Of a DNA stretch of 64,000 bases, positions 22,135-32,900 are shown piece after piece; the stretch's first letter is position 1; each line of letters starts with the position of its first letter. The notes below the pieces were generated by a model that was not told the origin of the DNA, ran no database searches, and was given only the letters and a program-made list of their open reading frames with translations. Source of the stretch: Kingdonia uniflora (lineage: Eukaryota; Streptophyta; Magnoliopsida; Ranunculales; Circaeasteraceae); assembly GCA_014058105.1 (NCBI GenBank), contig JACGCM010001798.1:1240001-1304000 (forward strand). Reading direction: 5' to 3'. A program made the position numbers and the translations under genes.

Positions 22135-22778
22135 AGACTCCAACATAAAGTTTCGATACGGACCTTTAAACATTGTGTGCTCTAATAACACACTCCACTT
22201 TTGATTGTTCACGTTGAATGCTTCAACTTTTCTGCGAAGATTGCTAATATAGGAACTTTCATCCATGTAAACCATTTGACACCTGTAAGGTTGCAACATG
22301 TAGAGTAACAAATTGTCTTCCACCTTTGATCCCGGGGAGAACATGTATGGGCAGTCCTTGTACTTACGGTACAAACAACACAATCATAGGATGTAGGGGG
22401 AGAGGAGAAAGTACCCGAATAAATTTCATGATCGAAACAAGGAAGGTCAATCGTAAATTCGGTAAAGAGACTTAAAAAATATGTAGTGTTCATACCATGG
22501 CACATTAGCAACCAACCATGTTTTGAAGTAAGAACATGATCTCCCCTAGGATTGAAATTGAGATTACATGTTTGCTTGCTGGACGGATCAAAGATAGGAT
22601 GCAAATTGGGCACTTTTGACATCAGTAGTAGTAGAAGTTGGTTGACAGGTTGTACATGTTGCAGGGAATTCCAATTCCTACAAACTGAACGCACCCTTAC
22701 TTCATCTGTGATAAAAAGATCCTTCATAAACATCTCCAAGAGTTCTTGAGGAAGATCCGACCATGGTCTGAACTCCAT
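22135..22778 (-). pseudogene. F-box/DUF295 gene, N-terminal piece, cut by element A
   Basis: The start at 22778 gives MEFRPWSDLPQELLEMF and RVRSVCRNWNSL, a standard F-box that would bind SKP1 in an SCF ubiquitin ligase. DUF295-like text follows (HGWLLMCHG, FLSLFTEFTIDLP, SPPTSYDCVVC). A frameshift at about 22375..22385 moves the frame to YRKYKDCPYMFSPGSKVED, EAFNVNNQKWSVLLEHTMF and YRNFMLES at the element junction. The protein then resumes at 5054 with GGELLLV. The frameshift and the insertion both destroy it. As the gene lies inside the Helitron it may be a captured copy, not the native locus. Confidence 0.85.
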
Positions 22779-25033
22779 CTTCTTTATTACTAGTCTTCTC
22801 TCAAACCAATATTACTCTCGAGTTTCTCGCTCTCTCATTATCATCGTTGAATGAATTTTCTTGGCTCATATGCTACTAAACACTTATTTATGATCAAATG
22901 CTATTTTACCCCTTTGCTGACTTAAGATGAAATATTTTTTATCCATTGCATCTTAATTGAAGCCGTGACAAAATTAATGGGTAAACCTACTGAGTTACCT
23001 AGCTAAAAAAGCTCCTAAAATCAAGTATTTCGGTTTTAATTCCAAGATTTATAACGTATAGAAAACTGAAATGGTTGATTTATAGAATTATTCTAGGCGT
23101 ACTAAGCTGAGCCATGATCTCAGTTTTAGTCTAAACATAAAAGTATTTTATATGTTAGAGTTAACCATCAGACACACATAGACCTGATAGATATAGGATT
23201 ATTGTTTACTGATTGATTGGTTGCAAGTTTGATGATTATTTAGCGATTGAGGGAATTATAGTTTATTAATGTTAGTAGATATTGTTATAATGTGACATGT
23301 ACTCGAGGAATTCATGCAATTGGCGTTAAGAAGATGGGGGGACATGGTACCTATGTTGATAAGCCATACTACATGCAATGCATGCAAAACATATGTATAA
23401 CTTAGACAGGATGAAATATCAGCGTGTGAAGATGCCAATTTTTGTGCTTACTTGCTTCAGCAATAGAGTGGCTGCTCCTATTTATGTCGTCATTTTCCAG
23501 TAATGGAAGACTGCATCTACCTGACCGCTTCCATGCTTTTGGTGGTATGGTATGGATGTTCAAGTATTAGTACTTGAATGTTGTTTGTTTGAACATGTTT
23601 GTTTTTAGACTTCCTTTCGTTGCTTTAATAATACCATATTTGTTGGGATCACTTGGTGATGCTGATTCTATTCTAAAACGTTGAAAACTCCTATTAATAC
23701 TATATTTTGTCGACTTTGTTTCTGCCATTGATGATATCATTGATATGCACCCTATTTTTTTATTAATCTGCTTTATTTATCTATTTACATGAATAGTGAT
23801 CTAAGTATAACTATGAGAACTCGTGCATTAAATTATCCCTACTAGGTTTGCAAGCACACTCTTTGGAATGGTGTCGTCTTTGCTTCTAGTTGTAGCTCCT
23901 CTGACCTCCTAAGTCAACCATGCCATGAGAATTAATCTTGGCTGTTAATCACACCACCCTCCACAAGTTAAGGAAAATTGAAGGTTTAGGTTATAACAAT
24001 AAATATATTCTTCAGGATCCTAGTTTACAATTTGAGATAAATACAGTGTTCTTTATAGTACCTTAGTGGCTCCTCGTAAAACATATTACTAGTATTAATA
24101 AGCTTCATCAAGGATCAAGGGTTATGGTTGATTTTGGTTGTGCTTACTTTAGTTTGGGTAATCACTAATATAGTAAATTGGATGCCGGGTAAGTTTAGAT
24201 TTTTGAAAAACATTAAAAAATTTCATCTTTTTTTTTCAATTTAGCATTGGATTTGGAATTTTGAGTAGTCAACATAACTTAGTAATAAATTATGTGTTTT
24301 GTTTTTCTTTAGTGGTTTATTATTGGGTAGATAAGTAGGGTTTGTGTTTACTGGTTGGGTTCTTGTAATTGAGTAGCTGAAGTTAGAAATATTAGTAATT
24401 TGTGTCTTAGATGGTTTAGGTAATCTGAGTTTGTGATTTTAGGATGTTCTAAGTTATAGTTTTTAGTATAAATATCTAATTTTAGTAAGTGAGCTGCTAT
24501 AGTGAAGTTCTCTTCGTAAAGAGATGGCCGGGTAAAATATTATTTGGGGTAAATTAACTACTTGACATGGTTATTGGGGATGTTGAGAGTGAATGGAGTT
24601 ATCTGCTTATGTTGTTTGGGGGGTCGCTAAAGAGAAGAAATAGAATCTTCTTTTGGGGTGTTTCTTTGAGAAGAAGGAATGGGAGTAGACTATAACTCAT
24701 TAACAGTTAAGAAACAAAAAAAAAGGTCAGATAATAAGATTAATTGCAAGGATAATAACTCGTTATGTTTGTTTGACAAATGACCATATAGTAGAGTTGA
24801 GGCTCTTTCAATTTTTTTGAGCGTTAGGATATTTGGATCAGTTAGTATCTTCCACCAATGATTACTATGTCATTTTGCTGCAACGTGGGTTTAATTATAA
24901 TCATGGAAGTACTTACTTTTGCTTTTATTTGTCTGAAGTTTTTCTTGGATGTAACTACTTGTTTGTTTATTTGGCATTTATGATGGTTTGAATGCTGAAA
25001 ATTAAATTGTGCTGATAATCTCCAGGCTCTTAA
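22779..25033. other. Helitron interior without recognisable genes
   Basis: AT-rich. It contains, at about 23912..23985, a diverged copy of the Helitron 5' subterminal sequence (ccatgagaattaatctt..aaggaaaattg). About 65 bases upstream of that, a gtgcattaaatt..ctactag stretch could be a worn Helitron 3' end. The part just before 25034 has the look of a 5'UTR intron ending ..ctccag, followed by gctcttaa before the ATG. Confidence 0.45.
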
Positions 25034-25497
25034 ATGGCATCAGCTTTGAACACTATTTCTCCTGTTGGTTCCATTGCTGCTCCTAGCAGCACTATCGTAG
25101 ACAAGAAGCTCGCAAATACTTATTTGTCATCTTTTGGTTCAATATCTTCAATTTCATACACGGGAAGGAGACAAAATGTAGCCTCACAAAGAAGATGTTC
25201 ATTAAAAGTTAGGGCAGCGAAGGAGTTGCACTTTAATAAGGATGGGTCAGCTACTAAGATGTTGCAAGTAAGTGTGTGAATCATTTTTATGTTCATCTTG
25301 TTTTACTCATGACTCATGAGATGACTTGCATCATGTGCTTCATTGATGATTTAATTATTGTCTTGTTTCAGATTGGTGTTAACAAACTTGCAGATTTAGT
25401 AGGAGTTACACTTGGACTAAAGGGTAGGAATGTGGTATTAGAGAGCAAGTATGGCTCCCCCAAAATTGTAAATGATGGTGTCACTGTGGCCAAGGAG
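25034..25497 (+). pseudogene. CPN60B: CPN60-beta (plastid chaperonin, RuBisCO-binding) exons 1-2 fragment
   Basis: Exon 1 (25034..25267, 78 codons) is a transit peptide plus mature start ([20 protein letters not shown]) and ends at gtaagt. Exon 2 (25372..25497, 42 codons) follows a tttcag and reads [20 protein letters not shown] then [19 protein letters not shown]. The intact protein is about 600 residues and folds plastid proteins such as RuBisCO. Here everything after exon 2 is missing. The nearly invariant GPKGRN of the nucleotide-binding loop reads GLKGRN. The frame is open across both exons, so loss was by truncation and not decay. It is carried inside the Helitron, so capture is the simplest explanation. 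Confidence 0.85.
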
Positions 25498-26889
25498 GTA
25501 TATTGTATTTTCTTTTCATAAACACATACTTCTTTTGGTAATAGTTTTATACTTGCATGAAGATCTATTTAGTCTCTAATGGATTTTAGTGGTCTCTAAG
25601 GAATCTCATATGCATGACGACTCTGGGAATTACTTTGAACTTTCTCTTGTTAGCTGCAAGTATATTGAAGCTTAACAAAAAGAATCAAAATCAGGCAAGT
25701 CTTTGAGATATTCGCCATTTGCAGCGTCGCTTGTGGAATAGAATGGCTACTGTACTGATGCCATTGATGGTCTATTGTGTTGTACAGGTCTGTTGGGTAT
25801 TTCAGAAAATTAGTTCTTACGATGATAAGGGACTTCAACGATTTTTGGATAATGTACAGTATAAATGTGCTGGTATAATGCGCTATGGACAGGTCTTTGG
25901 ACATGGTTTTGTGAGCACAGTCCTCAGTCTTATCCAAGTAGAATAGACTTGATATTCATTCCTTTAATTTAAGTTTTTTTCCTCATGGAATTGTTTAGGT
26001 ATTCTTTTGTTTGCTTAAAGCTTGTATAGTTATTAAGAATCGTTGCGTTTCACTTTATACTTCTTTCGTATATGAATGGTTACAATTTTTTTTTATTCAA
26101 TTGTGTTCATAATCCTTCTCTTTGGTCATGTGAACCTTGTATGTATGTCTATTAAAAATTGTTCGACAAGTCCTTTGCAGTAATCATTGTAACCTGTTTA
26201 GATTCATTACTTTTTTCTTGAAAGAGAATATGATTTTCCTTATGGCCAATCTTTTGTTTATTCACTCTTCTGGATGAGTATGCATTTTTTTATTGTCTAC
26301 CACTGTTGTGAGTCTCTATTAATGGAGGAGGTAAAATCAATGATGAAATAAGAGGCCTTGCTGACATTGAGAGGTCATGTTTTAGGGGGAAAAACCTTAC
26401 CAACTAACTACATCTATGAAGGTTGTTCATAGTTATCAAACACAGATGAACAGCTACAATTAAATTGCTAAAAATTATGATTCATTTTTAGCTTTGACAT
26501 ACAGTGTCGTACGCTGGCCTCTGCTTTGGTTCATAGAGAACACATTAACTGTACCACCATGTAGAAGGAACTGCCTAAGAATTATTCAATTGAATGGCCT
26601 ACATAAAAGTCCTCAATCACCAGGCTTTCAAGCATGCATATCTTTGATAAAAATATTGACAATCAAGGGCAACAACACCAACACTTCATTTACCTTATCC
26701 GCTCTGTACCATAATATGATGCACTAATGTCATTTGGTGGAGCATTATGAATTTTGCATAAGAATGTGTTACCTCCATGTACAAACTCTTTTAAACATTG
26801 TGATTTAGCCAAAATTACAAGGCACAACATATAGTGGTGTCCTCCATGAATAGACTCCTGTAAACAATGTGTTTTAAACAACATTTTAA
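25498..26889. other. Helitron 3' part, no identified gene
   Basis: A 75-codon open frame at 25719..25946 has no recognised relatives and may be chance or part of a captured gene. Near the 3' end two similar segments stand in tandem: 26767..26826 and 26841..26894, both cctccatg..aaactc..aaac..tgtg..aaggcaca. This is an imperfect duplication next to the terminus. Confidence 0.4.
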
Positions 26890-26921
26890 GGCACACGCGA
26901 TAACGCGTGCCGGACTGCTAG
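26890..26921 (+). other. Helitron 3' terminus: hairpin plus CTAG
   Basis: ggcacacgcg, loop ataa, cgcgtgcc forms an imperfect GC-rich stem with a small bulge. It is followed after 7 bases by CTAG and then the host T. This is the standard Helitron termination structure. Confidence 0.7.
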
Positions 26922-27325
26922 TTACAAATAACGCTCTAAGTAATTCTGTATAGAATTTCTTGTATAGAATTTGTATGTGTCAAATTTCGTGTGTGTTTAA
27001 TTTGTAGTTCTCTGGTCCTATTTATAGGTCTTATAATATGACCGTTTGACGACCATTACTATTCTTAATGATGAACGTCACAATATGAATTTGATGAGTC
27101 TTTGAACTGATTGCGTAACGGTCAGATCCTTCTGCTTTGTAACGGCTTCATTAATGACGAAGTGCTTGTTGAATTGAGCTGTTGATGTAGAGGTCGAGAA
27201 TGAGAAGTAACTCTTCTTTGTAGTTGTTCCATAGTGTACCATGTAATCGTATGTTGATGAGGTCGACTAAATCTATGATGGTCGAAGATGAGGCTTGAGT
27301 TTGAGATCCGTAATAGGCCACTACA
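26922..27325 (-). repeat. LTR of element F, right piece
   Basis: Resumes with ttacaaataacgc exactly where the left piece stopped. It shares blocks with the G LTR (cctatttataggtc, atatgaccgtttgacgacc) and ends at 27325 in GGCCACTACA, that is TGTAGTGGCC on the minus strand. The outer flank is single-copy-like sequence duplicated 1.3 kb further on. Confidence 0.75.
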
Positions 27326-27480
27326 GATAGAATTGGTGGATTGAAGCTGAGGTTACATCAAGCTTAGAAAAGAGCAAATTCTATGTTTTGCTATAAGGCT
27401 AAATGCAAGTATAATTGTCCTGTACTCTTGCTGGTGTTGTCAAATTGATGACTTGTTGAAACTCACTGTAGCTAAGGCAG
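27326..27480. repeat. flank repeat X, copy 1
   Basis: aagagcaaattctatgtt..aaggctaaatgcaagtataatt..ttgtcaa recurs at 28607..28790 in diverged form. The two copies bracket cysteine-rich peptide gene 1, as expected from an old tandem duplication of the locus. Confidence 0.6.
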
Positions 27481-27759
27481 TCTTTTGTACAATGGTCACA
27501 TCGTTTCTAAGCTTTAGGTCCAACATCCCTGATTTCCTGACCTGACCCTGAAATCAAAAAGGCCCTATGCATCAATGGTGAGATTTAGGCCTTAAAACCA
27601 ATGGTTAAAAAGATTTTTCTAGATTCAATATTAATTGATAAACAGTGCAATCTACCATATTAATTAAAAGTAAGATAAAAGAGATTACATCCAGCTTTTT
27701 CAATTATAAAAAGTGAGATAAAGAGATTACAATCTGCCATCTTTATTGATGAAAACGTT

Positions 27760-27767
27760 ATATAAAC
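27760..27767 (+). promoter_or_regulatory. TATA box of cysteine-rich peptide gene 1
   Basis: tatataaa, 42 bases before the ATG. The same box in the same surroundings precedes gene 2 (38883..38890), which supports both as real promoters. Confidence 0.65.
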
Positions 27768-27808
27768 CCTAGTAGTCCTAGCTAGTTTACATGTTCTATC
27801 GATCATCC

Positions 27809-28184
27809 ATGGCGACTACTAAGCTCATCAATGTTACTCTCGCTCTCCTTTTCTTTACCATCCTTGCTCTCTCCACCGTCACTGAAGGTAAGTACAATTA
27901 TCTTCAATCACGGTTTTATTTGTGAACAACAATTTATATATATATATTTATTTATTTATTTATTTTTCGTAATTATAGGCAGGGTGAATCCAATATCGAG
28001 TGCTAAGATTGAAAATACTGATTCCGGGACATTCAGTGACAGCAAAATCTCCATTACTGCATGTGTTGAAGTTCCTGAATGCCAAACAGAAGACGGATCT
28101 TGCTGGGGGTGTGTGCCAGCCAGTCGACCAAGCATAGTATATTATCGTACTAGAGATTTTTGCCAGAAATATTGCCATGACTAA
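27809..28184 (+). CDS. small secreted cysteine-rich peptide, gene 1 (2 exons)
   Basis: Exon 1 is 27809..27887, the intron (gtaagt..ttatag) 27888..27978, exon 2 27979..28184. The product is 94 residues. Residues 1 to about 26 form a signal peptide (LALLFFTILALSTVTEG), so it is probably exported. The mature part has six cysteines spaced C-x5-C-x6-C-x2-C-x16-C-x3-C, with CWGC and a final CQKYCHD. The intron in the signal peptide and the CW-C core recall the EMBRYO SURROUNDING FACTOR 1-like peptides, but this is a weak analogy and an antimicrobial-type peptide is equally possible. Both splice sites and the spacing are conserved in gene 2, so it is likely functional. Confidence 0.75.
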
Positions 28185-28860
28185 TGCATGTTTGATGAGT
28201 GGTTTTTCTCCCCAGTTATTTGATGTTTCTTTTATTTTCGAATGTTATTGCTTTCGAATTGCTCTATATCTTAAATAAAGTGGGATTTTCGAGCCTATTT
28301 TCTTAAATTTATTAAATTTGTTCAATAATCAAGTGAGTTAATTGCCGCTAACAAACAGTGGTTATCTTCTAATATTTGATACGGAGTGATGGTCTAACAT
28401 TTTTGTGAAGGATCACAACTTATACTAACTCAGGTGACTTGTAGCTGGCAATAGCAACTGATCAATGGGTGGAACAGGCAAGAATCTCTATTGCATGCAC
28501 CTTTGATATTAAATTTAGAAAACCCGTAAATTCCATAAATCATAAAGACAATGCTATTAGCTACCATACAATTCCGAAACTGCTCCTTTCCATAGGTATG
28601 ATTATAGTCCTGAGAGATAAAGGAAGTTTAATGATAGCCGAGGTTGAGTCAAGTTAGAATTGAGCGAATTCTATATTATGATATAAAGGCTAATTAATTG
28701 CAAGTATAATCGTCTTGTACTTTGCTAGTATTGTCAATTGACGACCATAGTTGTTGAAACTCAAAACGAGCTTGCGAAGGTGCATGACGTTGTACCTATC
28801 TAATGTGATTATCTTTCCAGTGCCATGATGTTGTTCAAAGAAACCTTCAATCTATCTTCT
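28185..28860. other. 3' flank of gene 1 and flank repeat X, copy 2
   Basis: Contains a likely 3'UTR (taaataaagtggg near 28272). A block gtgatggtctaacatttttg is shared with the 3' flank of gene 2. Repeat X copy 2 lies at 28607..28790. No other gene is seen. Confidence 0.5.
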
Positions 28861-29063
28861 TTATTTTTTTATGAAGAAGGAAGCTGGGGTTAGGCCAGAC
28901 CCCCACCAGATTTCATAACAGAACACCTTATTATAATCTAAGAGAAGATTCCCATAGAATCAGTGTTACACAAATTAGTTAGCTCTAAAGAAAAAGAAGA
29001 AGGAAAGGAGATACAAGAATTTACACTATTTTCAACCAGTTCTCTAGCTGCTCTATTTGTATT

Positions 29064-29758
29064 TTACATCCTGTGTTTGAACTTTACTATGTCCATCTGC
29101 TTCTTTCTTTTATCTATCATCCTGTAGAGTTTCAGCTCTCTCCAGCCTGAGCACCAGCCGTTATTCAGCATATGGGTAACAACCTTGGATTCACTGAATA
29201 TAACCAGCTCTCTCCATCCAAGATTTAAAGAAAGCTCAATCCCATCTTTAGTTGTACAGAGGAGAAGATGATCCTTATTCTGAGAGAAGTGAGAATTGTT
29301 TGCAAAAGCTGTAATTGGAATACCATTGGGGAGCCTGAATAATCCCCCACATGTATTTAAGGAAATATTGCAGGCAATATCTAGAATCAATGTAGTTTCA
29401 TTGCAAGTTTTCCATACTTCAGAATAGCTTTGCTTAGGATGTTTCAATCTAGTCTAAATGCCCTAGCTTTGAAGAGTCTGACTGTTCACCTGAGTTTTCC
29501 AGAGGCAGACTTCTGTTGTTTGAACTTTCTAGATCACCATATATTTAATGTTAGCAAGGACAGACTCTTTAGAAGATATAATCTGCTTGAAAATCTTTGA
29601 TTCCTCTCTTCCCATATATAATAGATTGCAGCACAAAAGGCCACTCTAAGAACCTCTTTTATAGCTTGATCCTGGTTAAAGTTCAACACAAAGTTAAATT
29701 CTTCTTCCCAATCTCCAGCCAGTCTTGTAAATACCAAGCTTTGGATAATATTAGACCA
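29064..29758 (-). pseudogene. LINE ORF2 C-terminus with RNase H-like domain
   Basis: First part: IIQSLVFTRLAGDWEEEF, YYIWEERNQRF, the end of the zinc-knuckle (zf-RVT) region. After a stop, KTCNETTLILDIACN, ITAFANNSHFSQN, ELSLNLGWRELVIFSESKVV and HMLNNGW resemble the RNase H-like (RVT_3) tail of plant LINEs. The usual ESDS reads SESK, so an acidic residue is missing. Confidence 0.65.
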
Positions 29759-29763
29759 AATAT

Positions 29764-29942
29764 TAATAGAAACAAGATAGAATGAAACAAATGATGTTTA
29801 TTGATTTCCCAATCTCAGACTACAATAGTTTATATATAATGGTTAGTTGAATGTAACTAACTTCTGTTATCAGTTGTAACCAGAAGCTGTTATTACAGTT
29901 ATGAGAAGCTGTTATTACAGTTAGACTTAACTACGGTTATTA
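29764..29942 (-). repeat. 3' LTR of copia element D
   Basis: Aligns with 34591..34769. On the plus strand it starts taatagaaacaagatag and ends ctacggttatta. Confidence 0.9.
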
Positions 29943-29950
29943 CACCCCCT

Positions 29951-32900
29951 CAAGCTGAAGGGAGAACAGGTGACTGAAAGCTTGGATTGAAGTATTTGAA
30001 ATCTGTGATTGGAGAGGCTCTTTGTGAAGATATCTGCAACTTGGTCTTGGGTGCAAAGATACTGCACAACAAGCAGTTTAAGTAGAACCAGTTCTCTAAT
30101 ATAGTGATAATCAACTTCAATATGTTTTACCCTTGCATGAAAAATAGGATTTAAAGCAAGAGCAATAGCACTAATGTTGTCACACCAGAGTAATGGAGGA
30201 ATAGAGAGTGGAAATTGTAGATTTTTAAGTAAAGAACAAACCAAGTTAGTTCTGCAGCTGTGTTGGCAAGAGACCTGTATTCAGACTCTGTTGAAGATCT
30301 AGCAACTGTATGTGCTTCTTGGCACTCCAAGAAATAGGATTGTTCCCAAAAAATATGCAATAACCACTAGTAGATCTTCTATCAATAGGACATTCAGCCC
30401 AGTCAGCATCTGAGTAGGCAGTGAGGGACACATAACCTTTTGTGTACAAGATACCATGTGAAAGAGTTTTTTTTAGAAATCTGAGTATCCCTTTAGCAGC
30501 AACCATATGAGTTGTTCTTGGGGATTGCATATGTTGGCAGACTTGATTCACTTCAAAAGAAAGATCTGGCCTAGTCCATGTCAAGTATTGAAGAGCTCCT
30601 ACAAGAGATTTGTATTCTGTTGCATCTTCTAAAAGATTTCCACTTATAGAGTCCAACTTGGAACCAGATCTTACTGGTGTGGCACATGGTTTGGCTCCCT
30701 CCATTGATGTTTTTTGTAGAATGTCCAACACATATTTTGACTGTGAAAGGAAGAGACTTGTCACATTTCTCTGAACTTGTAGACCAAGAAAATAATGTAA
30801 TTGTCCAAGATCTTTCATTGCAAACTTGTAACTCAGTTGTTAGATTAGAAATTGACAATAATGTGATGAATTTCTAGTTACATTGATATCATCTACATAG
30901 ACAAGGATGAAAGTAATGGTGTGATCTTGGTGTCTTATGAACAGGGAGTGGTCAGAAGTAGAAGTGGTGAAGCCAAACTCAAGTAGGCCATTGAAGAGTT
31001 CTTCATACCATGCTCTAGGAGCTTGTTTAAGTTCATATAGAGATTTATGCAATTTACAAACATAAGAAGGATGATCCTTGTTTGTAAAGCCTGGGGGTTG
31101 AATCATGTAGACATCTTCTTTGAGGTGACCATGGAGGAAGGCATTAGTGACATCAAGTTGCTTAATTTCCCAACCAACTTGAAGAGCTATAGAAAGTACT
31201 ATAGTACAAGGTTTGACAACTAGACTAAATGTCTCTGTGAAGTCTATGCCTTGCATTTGATGATACCCTTTAGCTACCAATCTTGCCTTGTACCTTTCAA
31301 TTGATCCATCTACTTTTTGTTTAACTCTGAAAACCCACTTGCATCCCACAATATGTTGTTGTTTATTTGGTGGCACCAGAGATCATGTTCCTGTACTTTG
31401 GAGAGTATTATATTCAGTTGACATGGCAGTCCTCCAGTTTTCATCCTTAACAGCTTGAGAGAAGCATGTTGGAGCACTTATAAGACTGCTTGATTGAGAC
31501 ATAGAAAAAGCTTGAATGGGATGATTAGTTGCTAGAAGAATTTTTGGTTTAAAAATGCCATGTTTTGACCTTGTGGACATATGATGAATGGGGTTTGTGG
31601 ACTGTTGAGTTTTTGTTGAAGCTTTGTGAATTATGGGAGGAGGAATAGGTATGGTTGTAGAGACAGGTACACTGTTTGAGATAGGTACAGTGTAAACAAC
31701 ATGTACAACTGGTGTGAAAGGTATAGTAGGTGGAACATATACAGGTACAGGAGAGAGTGACATATCAAGAGAAACAGGTACATGTACAGGTAAAGGTACA
31801 TGTACAGGTACAATGGGGGTAGTATTTGACAAAGTGGTTGGAGTTGTACTTGTTTGACCATTAGGTAAAGAAATAGAGGTTGTAGGGGTGGGTGTGGTGA
31901 CTGTTGCGTTTATCCTTATCCTTGTCTTAGATTGAAAGTATGAGAAATATGATGGTGAAATATAAGTGGATTTAGATGGAACTATTGGTTGGGTTGAAGT
32001 TTCAAAAGGAAATTCATTTTCATTGAATACCACATGTCTTGAGATGTAGACTCTGTTGGTGGAAGTGTCAAGACATCTATAGCCTTTATGTGATAAACTA
32101 TAGCCAATAAAGACACACTTTTTTCTTCTTGGGTGTAGTTTATTTGGTGTGTAAGGTTTGAGCCATGGAAAGCATGCTCATCCATAGACTTTGAGAAAAG
32201 AATAATCTAGTGGAGTTTGAAATAGCTTTTCCCAAGGGGAGATATATTGAAGAGATTTGGAGGGTAGCATGTTGATTAGAAAGGCAGATGTATGAAAAAC
32301 TTCTACCCAGTATTGAAGAGACATGTTGCTTTGAGCAAAAAGAGTTCTACATAGATCCACAATGTGTCGATGTTTTCTTTCTACAATACCATTTTGTTCA
32401 GGGGTGTGAGGACATGAGAATTGATGGGAAATACCATGTGTGACTAAGAATTGTGTAAGAACACTACTAGTAAATTCACCCCCTCCATCAGATCTAAGAA
32501 TTTTGATTTTGTGGTCAAGTAGTTTTTCAACTTTTGTTTTAAACTGAACAAAAATGTTAAAGAATTCAAATTTAGTAAAAATAGGATAGATCTAGCAATA
32601 TTTAGACCAATCATCCACAAAGCTTACATAATATCTGAAACCTGTGATAGAGTTTTGAGGTGAGGGACCCCATAGGTCTGTTTGAATGATATGTAAAGGT
32701 GATGTAGACTTTGACATTGAAAGATTGAAAGGTAACCTCTTACTTTTACCATAATAACATGCATTACAAAATGACATAGTCTTTATTGAACTAGTAATAG
32801 GTAGTTGATTAGAAGACAAAACTTTATGAAGTAGAGTGATAGAAGGATGACCTAATCTTTGATGCCATATAGTTGAGGATGTGCTTACTCCAATGAAGGT

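Larger units (their letters stand above)
3027..26921 (+). mobile_element. Helitron carrying host gene fragments, with a nested Tat element
   Basis: Starts with TC (tctataatactaaagg) after an A and ends with CTAG before a T. An imperfect GC-rich hairpin (around ggcacacgcg ataa cgcgtgcc) ends 7 bases before CTAG. It has no target duplication. These are the diagnostic features of Helitrons. The host LTR is restored exactly when 3027..26921 is removed. After subtracting element A and its 5-bp duplication, about 6.8 kb remains. No Rep/helicase is present, so it is non-autonomous. It carries a probable thioredoxin-m exon, an F-box gene and two CPN60-beta exons. An internal copy of its 5' subterminal sequence near 23.92 kb suggests it may be two fused Helitrons. 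Confidence 0.75.

Noticed and set aside
25719..25946. 75-codon frame downstream of the CPN60 exons as a further captured gene
   Set aside because: No recognisable domain, no splice context and no relative in the window; length is within chance.
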